Shown here in pieces: positions 33,515-43,967 of a DNA stretch of 64,000 nucleotides. Within the stretch, counting starts at the first letter, position 1. Each line of letters begins with the position of its first letter. Under the pieces are notes generated by a model. The model had not been told where the DNA came from. It ran no database searches and saw only the letters and a list, made by a program, of their open reading frames with translations. Both the position numbers and the translations under genes were made by a program. Origin of the DNA: Teratosphaeria epicoccoides (taxonomy: Eukaryota > Ascomycota > Dothideomycetes > Mycosphaerellales > Teratosphaeriaceae); assembly GCA_021401465.1 (NCBI GenBank), contig JADDMT010000010.1, forward strand, positions 186,001 through 250,000. The letters run 5' to 3'.

Positions 33515-35587
33515 ATGACACTGGTCTTCTCCGCCCGGGCGCGCATGCTCTGGGGCCACGCGCCTCGTGTCAGGTCGGCAGCGGCTTTTCGAAGGTCGCT
33601 CGCCACTGTGTCCGATCTACCCAGGAACCCAGACATAGCCCCAGTCGATGTCGTGGTCATCGGAGGCGGCCATGCAGGATGCGAGGCCTCAGCAGCAGCA
33701 GCGCGAACCGGAGCGCGAACGACACTGGTCACACCGTCATATGACAACCTCGGGGTATGCAGCTGCAACCCATCGTTCGGCGGCATCGGCAAAGGGACCA
33801 TGATGCGGGAGATCGACGCGCTGGACGGTGTCGTTGGTCGCATCACGGACCAGGCGGGCGTGCAGTTCAGAGTGTTGAACAGGAAGAAGGGACCAGCAGT
33901 ATGGGGTCCAAGAGCTCAGATTGATCGAGCACTGTACAAGAAACATATGCGAGAAGAGATGCTGTCATATGCTGGCTTGCAGGTCAAGGAAGGGAAGGTA
34001 GCAGACATTATTGTTGACACGTCGCCGGAGGCCATTTCTGAAGGCAGGCATGGCCGAATCACAGGCGTGAGATTGGAATCTGGAGAGGTGATGCATACTA
34101 AAAACGTGGTAATCACGACCGGGACATTCTTGGGCGGCGAAATCCATATTGGGCTTGACGTGTTTCCATCAGGTCGCATGGGAGAGGCTGCGACTTTTGG
34201 GCTGTCGAGGTCACTGCGAGAGGCTGGTTTCAAGCTTGGTAGACTGAAGACAGGCACGCCACCGAGATTGGACAAGAAGTCGATCGACTTCTCGAGACTT
34301 CAAATACAGCCTGGAGATGAGCCGCCTGTGCCATTCTCGTATCTCAACGAGCGTGTAGCTGTGGAGAACCAGCTCGACTGCTGGAGCACACACACTAACA
34401 CCAAGTCTCACGAGGTTATACGGCAGAATCTGGACAAGAGCATCCATATCCGAGAGACGGTGAAAGGTCCAAGATACTGTCCATCGCTGGAGAGTAAGGT
34501 CATCCGCTTCACGAGCAAAGAGCAACATTTGATCTGGCTCGAACCTGAAGGTTTTGAAAACGATGTCATTTATCCGAACGGCCTCAGCATGACCGTGCCT
34601 GCAGTGGCCCAGGAGGCCATGCTGAAGACCGTCGTTGGCCTCGAGAATGTTAAGATGTTGCAGCCTGGCTATGGCGTCGAATACGACTACGTGGACCCGC
34701 GCAGTCTCAAACGCACTATGGAAACCAAAGCTATCGGCGGACTCTTTCTAGCTGGCCAAATCAATGGAACGACTGGCTACGAAGAAGCCGCCGCACAAGG
34801 CCTTGTAGCTGGCATTAACGCCGGCAATGCTGCTGCAGGCAGAGCTCCATTTACGATGTCCCGAGCAGAAGGCTACATCGGCATCATGATCGACGATCTC
34901 GTGACCAAGGGCGTTAGTGAGCCATACAGAATGTTCACAAGCCGCTCTGAGTACAGAATGTCAGCGCGGGCTGACAACGCAGACCTACGATTGACTGCTA
35001 AAGGTCGGGAAGCTGGTGTTGTGCGTGACGAGCGTTGGTTCGCATTCAGCGACGAAAAGGCACAAGTGGACGAGCTGCGCGCTCTGCTCGAAGCAAAGAA
35101 ATTGAGCTCACGCAACTGGATTGAAAGCGGCTTTCAAGTCCGCAGCGACAGCATTAAGCGATCAGCGTTCGATCTACTGCGCTATACGGAGGTGACCGTA
35201 TCTTCGTTACTGCCGTTGATCCCGGAGATCTCTCGCTATCCCGAGCGCGTGCGTGCGCGTCTGGACATTGAAGGCACCTACGCCCCTTATATCACTCAGC
35301 AGGAAGCATCTGCTGCAGCCTTTGCGCGTGATGAACGTCTGCTTTTGCCTGCAGACCTGGACTACCAGGCCATTCATGGATTGAGCTTCGAAGAGAAGAA
35401 AGTGCTTGGCGATACACGACCCGAGTCTGTAGGGCAGGCAAGGAGGATCGAAGGTGTGACGCCTGCTGGTGCGTTGAGATTGCTGGCTCATGTAAGGGGC
35501 GAATGCCGGAGAGGACAGCGTGAGGCTGGATTCAAGGAGACGGTGGAGTCGCATTCGCCTGGCCAGGAGGCTAAGGCCTTGGCATAG
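33515..35587 (+). CDS. MTO1: Mitochondrial tRNA uridine-34 carboxymethylaminomethyl modification enzyme MTO1 (MnmG/GidA)
   Basis: The intronless frame gives 690 residues from the ATG at 33515; the frame extends upstream but without a further ATG. The first 35 residues are basic and Ser/Ala-rich (MTLVFSARARMLWGH, RVRSAAAFRRSLATV), a mitochondrial presequence. The FAD-binding Rossmann motif VVVIGGGHAGCEAS follows, then PSFGGIGKG, GPAVWGPRAQIDR, GTFLGGEIHIG, RLKTGTPPR, GLFLAGQINGTTGYEEAAAQG and FTSRSEYR, all MnmG signatures. The C-terminal helical domain (GLSFEEKKVLGDTRPESVGQARRIEGVTPA) that contacts MnmE/MSS1 is present. With MSS1 it modifies the wobble uridine of mitochondrial tRNAs (Lys, Glu, Gln and others). 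It is convergent with HIS3, 190 bases between stops. Confidence 0.95.
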   Translation: MTLVFSARARMLWGHAPRVRSAAAFRRSLATVSDLPRNPDIAPVDVVVIGGGHAGCEASAAAARTGARTTLVTPSYDNLGVCSCNPSFGGIGKGTMMREIDALDGVVGRITDQAGVQFRVLNRKKGPAVWGPRAQIDRALYKKHMREEMLSYAGLQVKEGKVADIIVDTSPEAISEGRHGRITGVRLESGEVMHTKNVVITTGTFLGGEIHIGLDVFPSGRMGEAATFGLSRSLREAGFKLGRLKTGTPPRLDKKSIDFSRLQIQPGDEPPVPFSYLNERVAVENQLDCWSTHTNTKSHEVIRQNLDKSIHIRETVKGPRYCPSLESKVIRFTSKEQHLIWLEPEGFENDVIYPNGLSMTVPAVAQEAMLKTVVGLENVKMLQPGYGVEYDYVDPRSLKRTMETKAIGGLFLAGQINGTTGYEEAAAQGLVAGINAGNAAAGRAPFTMSRAEGYIGIMIDDLVTKGVSEPYRMFTSRSEYRMSARADNADLRLTAKGREAGVVRDERWFAFSDEKAQVDELRALLEAKKLSSRNWIESGFQVRSDSIKRSAFDLLRYTEVTVSSLLPLIPEISRYPERVRARLDIEGTYAPYITQQEASAAAFARDERLLLPADLDYQAIHGLSFEEKKVLGDTRPESVGQARRIEGVTPAGALRLLAHVRGECRRGQREAGFKETVESHSPGQEAKALA

Positions 35588-35777
35588 CGCACGAGTTTCA
35601 CCTGGTGCATCCTCCTTCTTCTCATGACTTCATGACTGTACACATATGTCAAGCTCGCGCCCAGTATAAAATGCACAAACATATATGATACAATCCGCCC
35701 TCAGCTTCAACAACCCCAAATCTTCTCTCCAAGCCCACGGATATCCCACTCCGCCCCAAACCTCCCTCCACCCCCTG

Positions 35778-36455
35778 CTAAAACAACACACCCTTCGTAC
35801 TCGGCACCTCCCTCTCCCTCCCCACCACCCTCGTCGTCGCCTCTCTGATCGCCACCGCCAGCGCCTTAAACGCGCTCTCCGCCTTATGATGATCATTCAC
35901 CCCCCTCAAACAATCCACATGCATCGTCACCCCGGCACCCTGCGCAAAACTCTGCAAACAATGCGGCAACATCTCACAGCTCAAGTCGCCAACCTTCTCC
36001 CTCTTCAACCCCAACTCCGCCACACAAAAGGGCCGATTACTCAAATCCACCACGGCGCGACTCAACGCCTCGTCTAGCGGCGCGTACGCGGACCCGAATC
36101 GTCTGAGGCCAGCAGTGCTGTGCAGAGCGGCCTTGAAGGCTTGGCCGAGGGCAATGAAGGTGTCTTCGGCGGTGTGGTGGTCGTCGATGTGCAGGTCGCC
36201 TTGGGTGCGGAGGTGGAGGGACCAGCCGGCGTGTTTGGCGAGGGCGTGGAGCATGTGGTCGAGGAAGCCGATGCCGGTGTCGATGCTGATGTGTTGAGAG
36301 GCGGAGGATTGGGAGGCATGGCTTTTGTCGCCGTTGGTCGTGGAGGGTTCGGAGGGTTCTAAGGCGCCGCCGTCGAGGTTTAGAGAGAGCTGGATGTTTG
36401 TCTCGTTTGTGTCGCGGTTGATGGTCGCTGATCGGGCTCGGATTTCGTCGGACAT
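35778..36455 (-). CDS. HIS3: Imidazoleglycerol-phosphate dehydratase
   Basis: Intronless, 225 residues, the usual fungal size. This is the sixth step of histidine synthesis: IGP to imidazole-acetol phosphate, with manganese. The metal-binding histidine motifs are intact: FLDHMLHALAKHAGW, then DLHIDDHHTAEDTFIALG, and VNDHHKAESAFKALA. RRFGSAYAPLDEALSRAVVDLSNRP is the mid-domain signature. A short hydrophilic insertion (DGGALEPSEPSTTNGDKSHA) sits after the first strand, as in other filamentous fungi. No TGACTCA (CPC1/Gcn4) site was found in the 266 bases upstream, although such sites are usual for histidine genes. It is divergent from RPC19. Confidence 0.96.
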   Translation of the reverse strand: MSDEIRARSATINRDTNETNIQLSLNLDGGALEPSEPSTTNGDKSHASQSSASQHISIDTGIGFLDHMLHALAKHAGWSLHLRTQGDLHIDDHHTAEDTFIALGQAFKAALHSTAGLRRFGSAYAPLDEALSRAVVDLSNRPFCVAELGLKREKVGDLSCEMLPHCLQSFAQGAGVTMHVDCLRGVNDHHKAESAFKALAVAIREATTRVVGREREVPSTKGVLF

Positions 36456-36721
36456 GGTGAAGGATCACTTCTAGACTGTATTTTTTGGCCAAGTCTCTTC
36501 CGCACCGCCTGTTTACTGATCTTTGCAAGCCTCAATGTTTCAATCCAGGACTCGCAAAGAAGTCTGGATCGCCAAGAAGTGCATTTCCAAGAGATGCGAC
36601 CCTTGCAGCAACGCTAAACTTAAAATTTGATTAACGCAACATCAAACATTCTCGAAGGCCTCTTGTCTATTTGCTTGCGCAATCTTGCTGTACCCCAGAG
36701 TAGGTTGAATGAACGCTCACC
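36456..36721. promoter_or_regulatory. Shared divergent promoter of HIS3 and RPC19
   Basis: The start codons are 266 bases apart. The region has an A/T-rich stretch (ttaaaatttgatta near 36620). I looked for the general-control TGACTCA element and did not find it. Confidence 0.5.
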
Positions 36722-37294
36722 ATGGCGGCAGGCAGCGACCAGGAAATGCGCGATGCGACCGCAGGCGCTGAGGCAGACGCCGGCGAAGATTTCTCAAGAC
36801 TGGAGAAACAGAGATTACGGCTGGTATGCATATCTGGCATGTGAAAATAGGGCATGGCTGATAGTGAGACAGCTGCCCGGCTCAACAGACACAGCTGCAT
36901 CATTTGAGTTCGAGAGAGAAGACCACACACTTGGCAATGCTTTGAGATATATGCTCATAAAGAAGTATGCCATGTGCCATCACTTCAGCCCTTGTCATGC
37001 TGTGAAAGCTAATGCTAATGCCAGCCCCGATGTCGAGTTCTGCGGCTACTCCATTCCGCATCCTTCAGAAGCCAAGATGAACCTCCGAATACAGACCTGG
37101 GGTAGGGAAACTTTTGCCCGTCGCTCTGCATCGTCTCCATGCTAACGATATTCATAGACGGCGTAAGCGTCTACGAGGTCCTGCGCAAAGGCCTCAAAGA
37201 CCTCGCAGACCTCTGCGATGTCGTTGAGGAGAAGTTCACCATGGCCCGAGACGATTTCAACAAGACACACCCAGACCGTGTAGCAAAGCGATGA
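36722..37294 (+). CDS. RPC19: RNA polymerase I and III subunit AC19
   Basis: Four exons (36722-36823, 36873-36964, 37025-37101, 37158-37294) close in phase to 135 residues; yeast AC19 has 142. Introns are 49, 60 and 56 nt. The conserved core is complete: FEFEREDHTLGNALRYM, NPDVEFCGYSIPHPSE, MNLRIQTW and GLKDLADLCDVVEEKF, the alpha-like dimerisation fold. AC19 pairs with AC40 in the assembly platform of both polymerases, in the nucleus. The first intron is the least secure: the acceptor at 36872 is chosen because the nearer TAG acceptors shift the frame. The N-terminal 34 residues are acidic and variable in the family. Confidence 0.93.
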
Positions 37295-37400
37295 AGGCCC
37301 TCATGTTATTCTAGATGTTTGTGAGGACTTCCGGCGCATCAAGGCAGGCAGTTCGCATTCGGGTCATGGTATATACATCTCCATACTGAACCGAGCCTCC

Positions 37401-38053
37401 CTAATTCCGGCCCTGTATCATCAGTCAGCAGTAGCCTCCGCATCTATAGACAAAGCACTCACCTCAATGAAACCCTGAATGAAGTTCTTCGGTAAAGCCG
37501 CCGCTTTCCCATCCTCCTCCGCTCTAAAGTACTTAAGCACATGCGTGAGCTGCTTCCAGAAATTCAGCGTCTCCTGCACCACCGTCAGCACCGCCCTCAC
37601 TCTTTCACGGCACCCACACCATGTATCCAGCTTCTCCAGCACACCCGCACATACCTGAAACTCCTGATGACTATTAAATAACAGCACATCCACCGTCTTC
37701 AGCTGCGAAACATATCTATGCCTCTCAAACTCTTGCCTCATCTTAGTTCGGATAGCAGAGACCGGCATGTTGAGCGAGTACATCTGCTGGATCTCGGGTG
37801 CCTATGCCCAAGGCCTGTCAGCTTTCCACTGTGTGCTTGCATACCGAGTTGTATCCGCTCGCACGCTCCGAGCTCTTGCAAGAAGAGGCGAATCCTACCG
37901 CCCGCAGCCAGTCCCGGTAGGACTTAATCACCCGTTGCTTCGCATCCGCGAACGATGCCGCTGTTCTTTGTCAGCGTGTCTGCCTACATTTGGTGGAATG
38001 CTAGTCTCACAGGAGCGCGTCCGCTGCGCAAGATATGTAGGATTGATTGTCAT
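37401..38053 (-). CDS. NDUFA6: Complex I accessory subunit NDUFA6/B14 (LYR-family protein)
   Basis: Five exons, 38053-38011, 37960-37899, 37801-37655, 37573-37463 and 37412-37401, all phases closing to 124 residues. Introns are 50, 97, 81 and 50 nt. The start MTINPTYLAQRTRS and the ending FIEGRN match fungal B14 proteins. Core motifs: APEIQQMYSLNMPVSAIRTK, RQEFERHRYV, VDVLLFNSHQEFQETLNFWKQLTHVLKYF. The subunit binds mitochondrial acyl carrier protein at the matrix arm of NADH:ubiquinone oxidoreductase. The usual L-Y-R tripeptide reads S-Y-R here (VIKSYRDWLRA). The 81-nt intron has no in-frame stop. The last exon codes only three residues and the stop. Confidence 0.92.
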
Positions 38054-38820
38054 GCTGATTATGCGTGGGACAATGCTCGGCAACGATCGTCCTTTGAACT
38101 CTTCGGAGGTAGCAAGGTAGGTCGGCTCATGAAGCTGCGACTTAACGGAACTTGCCGCGCTGTCAATCGAACCGGACAACACGGCAACAATATTGATCGT
38201 TTGGCTCATGTACAGCATGGAACATAAAAATGAGAGGTCTCATGATCACACTGAAGCTCTAAACGAGTCCTTCATCTCTCAAGGTTCAGCTTTCAGCGCT
38301 ACCTGCGAGCTGCTAAGCCATCGCAGAGCTCTTTACTCGCTGAAATTGCAACCACTCGTAAATTCGCGCCTCTCAGCACGCTAAGTACTCGCCATACGAT
38401 CCAGCTATGCTCGATGGTCTGTCATTCGCTCGTGTGAACACCATTGCTCCCGTAGTGAGTACTTCAACTTTCGTTTAAGACTGCGCCATATCTAGGCTCC
38501 AATCTTCCCAAGTCCCGTGTCGCCGGTAAAGTAACAATCATCTCTTTCTCTCTTGCGCGCTCGCGCTTTTTTCATGTAAGTAGCAAGCCATGTGATCGGA
38601 GGGACATTTACGTGGTGAGAAGAAGCAACCGGTGCCAGGACCTTGCACGCCCATTCCGTATCTCTCTGCCATATTCCTTCACGCTTGAAGCACTGAGGAC
38701 TCCAGGTCCAGCTCCGCAAACGCCGAACGCGAGTGCTCAATGGTGGATATGCATCGCTGCGTGACTTCGTGGCATAATGCTGAAGAGTGTTCCCGTTGTG
38801 AAACTGAAAGCTCGGGCGTC
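38054..38820. other. Spacer between NDUFA6 and GSK3
   Basis: About 770 bases between the NDUFA6 start and the GSK3 stop; both genes are on the minus strand, so this contains the NDUFA6 promoter and the GSK3 3' region. No coding region was recognised. Confidence 0.5.
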
Positions 38821-40277
38821 TCAATCTAAGCGCGCAATCATTTGATCCTTCGACAATGGCTGCAAGGTCTCGATATCGAGACCCTGCGACCTCAACGTCT
38901 CCTTGTGGTGTTCCGGCACAAGCTGTTGATTGAGGTGAGGCGCGATCGAAAGTTCTGCAAATGAATCAGTATGCTGTTTGGAAGAACATTTCCCTTGACT
39001 TACCATGATGCGTGAAGTTGAACAGCTGCGGCAAATCCTTGGGTGGTCCACCAGCGTGACGAGAGTCAGGCAGCTTCGTCGACGGGTCACGGAGCTCGTC
39101 GAAGAATGGATGGACCATAGCCTCGATTGCGGACAGACGCTGGGTTGGTGTGTACTCGAGCAATCTCGAGATCAAGTCTATGGCGTTGGCATCCGCCTTC
39201 CTGAAGACTTTGCTGAAGGGGTGCGGCTTGATCTGTGGGAACTTGTGCTCCATGTAGTTCGGATTCATAGTACGAATCTGATCTCGAGTCGGCGTGCCAA
39301 GTACCTTAATGATCTCCACCAGCTGATCGATTCCGGATTCTCCAGGGAAGAGTGGCTGGCCGAGCATCAACTCTGCCATGACGCATCCAGTCGACCAAAC
39401 ATCTGTCCCGCGTTAGCTTCCTGCATGCCAAGACTTCAACCCATCGGCTTACCGATCTTCGTCGTGTAGTTGGTTGCGCCGAAAATGAGCTCCGGGGCAC
39501 GGTAATACCGTGAGCAAATGTAGGATACATTCGGCTCATTCTCGACCAGTATCTTTGCACTACCAAAATCGCACAACTTCAGAATGCCAGAGGATGGGTC
39601 GAGGAGCAAATTCTGAGGCTTGATGTCGCGATGACAGATGCCTTGTGAGTGGATGTACGCCAGGGAGCGGAAGAGCTGGTAGATGTAGAGTTTGACCTCG
39701 AGAATCGGCATCGTCGTCTTGAGCTTGTTGAAGTGTCGCGACGCCCGATAGACCGTCTCCGGCACAAATTCAAGCACCAAATTGAGGTATACCTCATCTT
39801 TCTGCGCTTCTATCAGCGCCGTCTTCACGCCCATCAAAGTATCGGTCTCTCGTACCCTGTCGCCGTTCGAGTAGTAGAACGCCTTGAGCTCGACAATGTT
39901 CGGGTGGCGGACGATGCGCATGATCTGGAGTTCTCTGTTCTGCACTTACAGTCAGTGAATGTGCGTGCCGGCCTGCGTGCTTACTCTCGACACCGACCTT
40001 GAAGCGCTTGTCTTGCAGCACTCGCTTGATGGCCGCATCCTCACCTGAGGGAGAGAGCTTTGTTTGAAAGACCACGCCAAACGAGCCATTGCCGACAATC
40101 TTGCATTGTGTGTACTGCATCTCTTTTGTCTCGCCGGTCAGGCCGTCCTGCACTTTCTCGCGAATAACCTCTGTGTATCTAGTCAGCTCACTGCAAACGA
40201 GAACACCTGGAGATCGAGCAGCGCGCCATACCACCCATCCTGAGGCCTGAAAAGGCCGACGGCCGGTTTTGCGACAT
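38821..40277 (-). CDS. GSK3: Glycogen synthase kinase 3 (GSK3/shaggy) protein kinase
   Basis: Six exons (40277-40235, 40170-39998, 39939-39856, 39801-39453, 39402-39004, 38954-38821) close to 393 residues, the normal size for fungal GSK3. Introns are 64, 58, 54, 50 and 49 nt. The protein has the glycine loop GNGSFGV (residues 41-47), the catalytic lysine in AIKRVL, DKRFKNREL with the arginine that reads primed substrates, ICHRDIKPQN, DFGSAK, the activation-loop tyrosine in SYICSRYYRAPE and WSTGCVMAELMLGQPLFPGE. GSK3 phosphorylates many targets and controls growth, stress and development. The start MSQNRPSAFSGLRM parallels other fungal GSK3 N-termini. The 54-nt intron inside the kinase domain (39855-39802) has no in-frame stop, so its retention would add 18 residues after NGDR. 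Confidence 0.95.
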
Positions 40278-43200
40278 GCTGCTCGCTGCACCTAGTGGTC
40301 ACGCGCGACAGGCGTGTTGTCAGGGCGTGTGCGGTGGAGTGGATCGGAGTGGGTGGCGTGACGTATCGGCTGTTGGCGCCGTTTTGGCCTGCGTTGGGTG
40401 ATGGTGTCGCTGCTGGTGGTGATGTCGTGCGACGGAGTGCGAGCGTAAAGCAGGCGCGATTGCCGTGTGGTGGGGCTGGTTTGAAGGAGTAGCTGAAGTT
40501 CAAGGCAGGTGCGCAGGTATCAGGCTTCCAAGCGGCAGTGGAGAGCACGATCGTGGGTGTAGTAGTGGGCAGGGAATTAACAGTGACAGCCTGAGAACGC
40601 CAGACTGCCGGAACTGAGGTGTTGAGCGGTCGTGCTTGTCGCTCGAGGGTGGTGCTATCGCTCTACAATGGCGGGGGTGACCACGAGGTTATTCAGACTA
40701 GTCAGAGTCGAGGGTCTGTGCGTTTCAACGATGCGCCGGTTTGGTTCAACTAAGGAAACAGGCAGTGATAACAGTGACCTGAACTTGCCAAACGAAGATG
40801 GAGATCGTATACAGCAGTGCACGGGAAGGGCGAGGTGCGAATAATGGCAGTAGCAGCTAGGACATGGCTCCTGTGAACAGTAGAGCTTGCATCCACCACT
40901 TACTAAGATTATTGCATCCGCATTGTGGGCCTAAATCTCCATGTGACTTCGGCAGCTTAGGCCAGTCTTGGCTCCACATTCCACGTCGGTCTTTATTTTA
41001 TTCACTGTGCGAGGCACTCTAGACAGAGCATGCCGAGCGCCGTGGGCACACTTGCATTCGTTGGGATCCTGCTGGGTATGTCCAACAATCACATTGCTAG
41101 CATGGACTTATTCGCTGTTTCAAGCAGATCATGCTGGTCGAAAGAGACTGCAAGAGGTCACGCGCCTCCGGATCCTAGTGCAGTGACAACGGTAGGCCCA
41201 ATGCGGCCCAATTATTATCATCGACCACATGGATGCACGTCATTCGGTCTGCTGGAACATTGACCTCTACTCACAACAAAATATGGCACCTGCACCAGAT
41301 CTCCAATTAGAAATGTGTTTTGCGGCCACCATCTTTGCTGCCTACCACCGCTTGTGCAACTTTTCCTCTCAGACCCTCATGCCTCAAGTTGCGCGAATAG
41401 CCTTCAGCCACATTAGCCTCCGCCCGCTGCCCCAGCGCAGACCGGCAGTAACTCTAGGTCACCGAAATCGTCGACCTGCAGGTACTTCCTACTGCTTGAC
41501 GTGCTTATGGCCCTGATGATCCTGGCAATCTTGTGATCACCGAGTCAGCTGGCAGGCGCCGCAGGCTCGACAGCGCGATCTGTTGTCAATGTATAAAAAT
41601 GGCAGTAAATGGTATTCAGAGCCTCCAAGATCTCCGTCAACCACGATCGGCGGACGAAATTGCAGCTGCATGGTAAGTGCGCGGATAGCTTCTCACGGCA
41701 TGGCAGCTCAGGTACCTCAGGTAATCCAAACCTGCGTTCTACATTTCAGCCGGATCATACTTCGGCCATAACCATCGGGGCTCCTCCATGGTCTTGGTAG
41801 TCGGTACACGAGTGCCACCGGCTCTCTGGCGGCTGTCGCACCCGAATCCAGGGCTGCTCAACCGCATCAACCCACGCCTCTTGTGACACACGGTTCGGCA
41901 CGCCGACCGGTAATACTGCAGTCAGCAAGGCTGCATCCCAGCTCACGTGAGACCATGCTGCCTTTGCCTCTCTCCTACTCTTGACATCGCATTGAATTCA
42001 TTGATCTGCCATAATAGGGTGCTCATCTCTCGTGATGCTGCTGACCATCGGTTGCCCTGGGCCTGGACTTCGGAAGGTTTCCGACGCATCCCGCTTCGCA
42101 TGCCGCTCGACGTTGCTCATGACGGGCAAAGTTTTCATACTGAGTCTGGACCGGTTCGTCGTACCAAGCGCGCGGCATCTCACAAGCTTTCGCGAAGGCT
42201 GAACACCAGCAGCTGCCCGCTAGCATTCTGCAAACCAGGTCGCATGTTCTGCGTATGCCACACGCCCGGTCCGTCATGCATTTCTTATGATATGCGTACA
42301 GCAAATTTGATCAACGTTGACATCAAAGTGACATCCACTTGCAAGGCTCCAACCAAAGGCGAACAAGGTCAGGTAGAGCTATTACTGTCAACGGTCGATG
42401 GATCCGGTCACTACCCTTGCCCTGATCATAAGTCCATGTCCATGTTGGAGGACCAGGGCTAACGAGCATTTCAGTGGCTGCTTGCGTTTGAGATGATCGC
42501 AAGGTAATCAGGACCTGTCCGATGTCCGATGTCCGATGTAGATTTTTTGTACGACGAACTTCCAGGCAGGTCCTGCAAAGTTCAAGAAATTGAGGCAATA
42601 TGCCTCCGCCTCCGGGTGAACTTCTACTGCGAATCGCGTTCTGGAACCGCAGTCGCTGAAGACGTCGAATTGGCGAATGTCGCCGAGAATTGAAGCGCAG
42701 CATCAGGTCGGATGGACTGAAGCTTGCAGGTGGGCTGCACAAGGAAGGCGCGATGGGTCTGCCCAGGAATGCGCCTTCCCTTATCATGCCCTCCGTACCC
42801 AATGGCCATCGGAGACAGGAGCGACGAGACAGAGCGCCTCTAAGACATTCTGCGACTTCCCAGAAGACTTTGACGACAGAGAAGGAGACCCTGCGTCCCT
42901 GACAGGGGTTGTGCGACTGGAACTCCAGAGCTGCAATACACTCCAGACTCCTGCCATAGCGATAGCTTAGACTGATGCAGCTCGTTCGGGGACAATAAGC
43001 TCATCAAGCTCATCACGGTGACCTGTGGTAAGCATACAGACGGCACAATAAGTCCACCACCCGCTTGAATTACAGGCGCAGGTATGTTCGTGGAGCATGA
43101 AAGGTGAGCTCTGCTTTGCCTTCTTCTGCCAGGGCTTCTGAGCTCCAGATGCCCGTGCGCTATCTCATATCTCCTGGATGCCTCGGTCCACGAATGCCCT

Positions 43201-43967
43201 TTGATTACCACATGTCAGGCATCAGAGAAATTCCGCGTAATTTTAGCACCGCTTGTCAAACTCTTGTCAGAAAGGTATCTAGGACTGATGGTCCAGTTGG
43301 AAGGGACAGCGTACTCGGTGTCGTGAGATGATGGAGGAGGGACGACAGAGAGGAGTGGTGCGACGAGGAAGGTGAGAACGTTGCTCCCGCCAAGAGGCGA
43401 GGAGAGATTTTAGGATTGATCGAGGAAGAATTGGTAGAAGCGCCTGGACGCAGAGACAGTGGACAATCGGATATTGAGAACGTTGACGGCGATTACATTT
43501 GATGAGGCATTAGGGGGAGTATGGACGCGGGAGCAGTGATGAGCAGTGTGTTGATGACGCTAAGCCAACCGCATCTGAAGAGCGGATGGGGGTAGCTAAT
43601 TGAGCAGCTATGAAGTTCCCGTCATCAACGCAGAGCTCAAGATCAATTCAATGGCTAAAGCATGTTCGTATCCATCGATGACATGATACACCCTTGAGCA
43701 AGCGAAGAGTGTTCCTTCACCTTGCTGTTCTACCTTTACATTCCGTCGCCGAGCCTGGGTCTAATGCCAATGAGGTCTGGACGTGTCAGCTATACCATAA
43801 CGCCACAATACTCTCGACCCATGTTCCGCTCAATCGATCGTGAATAGTAGTCTCATGTCCTTCCCTTAGAACAAGCCGGTTGCCGCCCACGCCCATGCTT
43901 AATCATGATCCTTCACGATCGCTCTATCCCGCGTACAGTCGTCGCCACTGCCACGTAGACTCGGCAT
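40278..43967. other. 3.7-kb gene-free region between GSK3 and SNF2
   Basis: It contains the GSK3 promoter and the region beyond the SNF2 stop. Many short frames (for example plus-strand 41947-42462) lack any domain or splice support. A short tandem GTCCGAT repeat sits near 42517. No RNA gene was recognised. A gene with small exons or a non-coding RNA cannot be excluded. Confidence 0.45.
42517..42537 (+). repeat. Three tandem copies of GTCCGAT
   Basis: Twenty-one bases of exact 7-bp tandem repeat in the gene-free region between GSK3 and SNF2. No function is evident. Confidence 0.85.

Noticed and set aside
41947..42462. 171-codon frame between GSK3 and SNF2
   Set aside because: No family similarity and no exon chain; the interval contains comparable open frames on the other strand.
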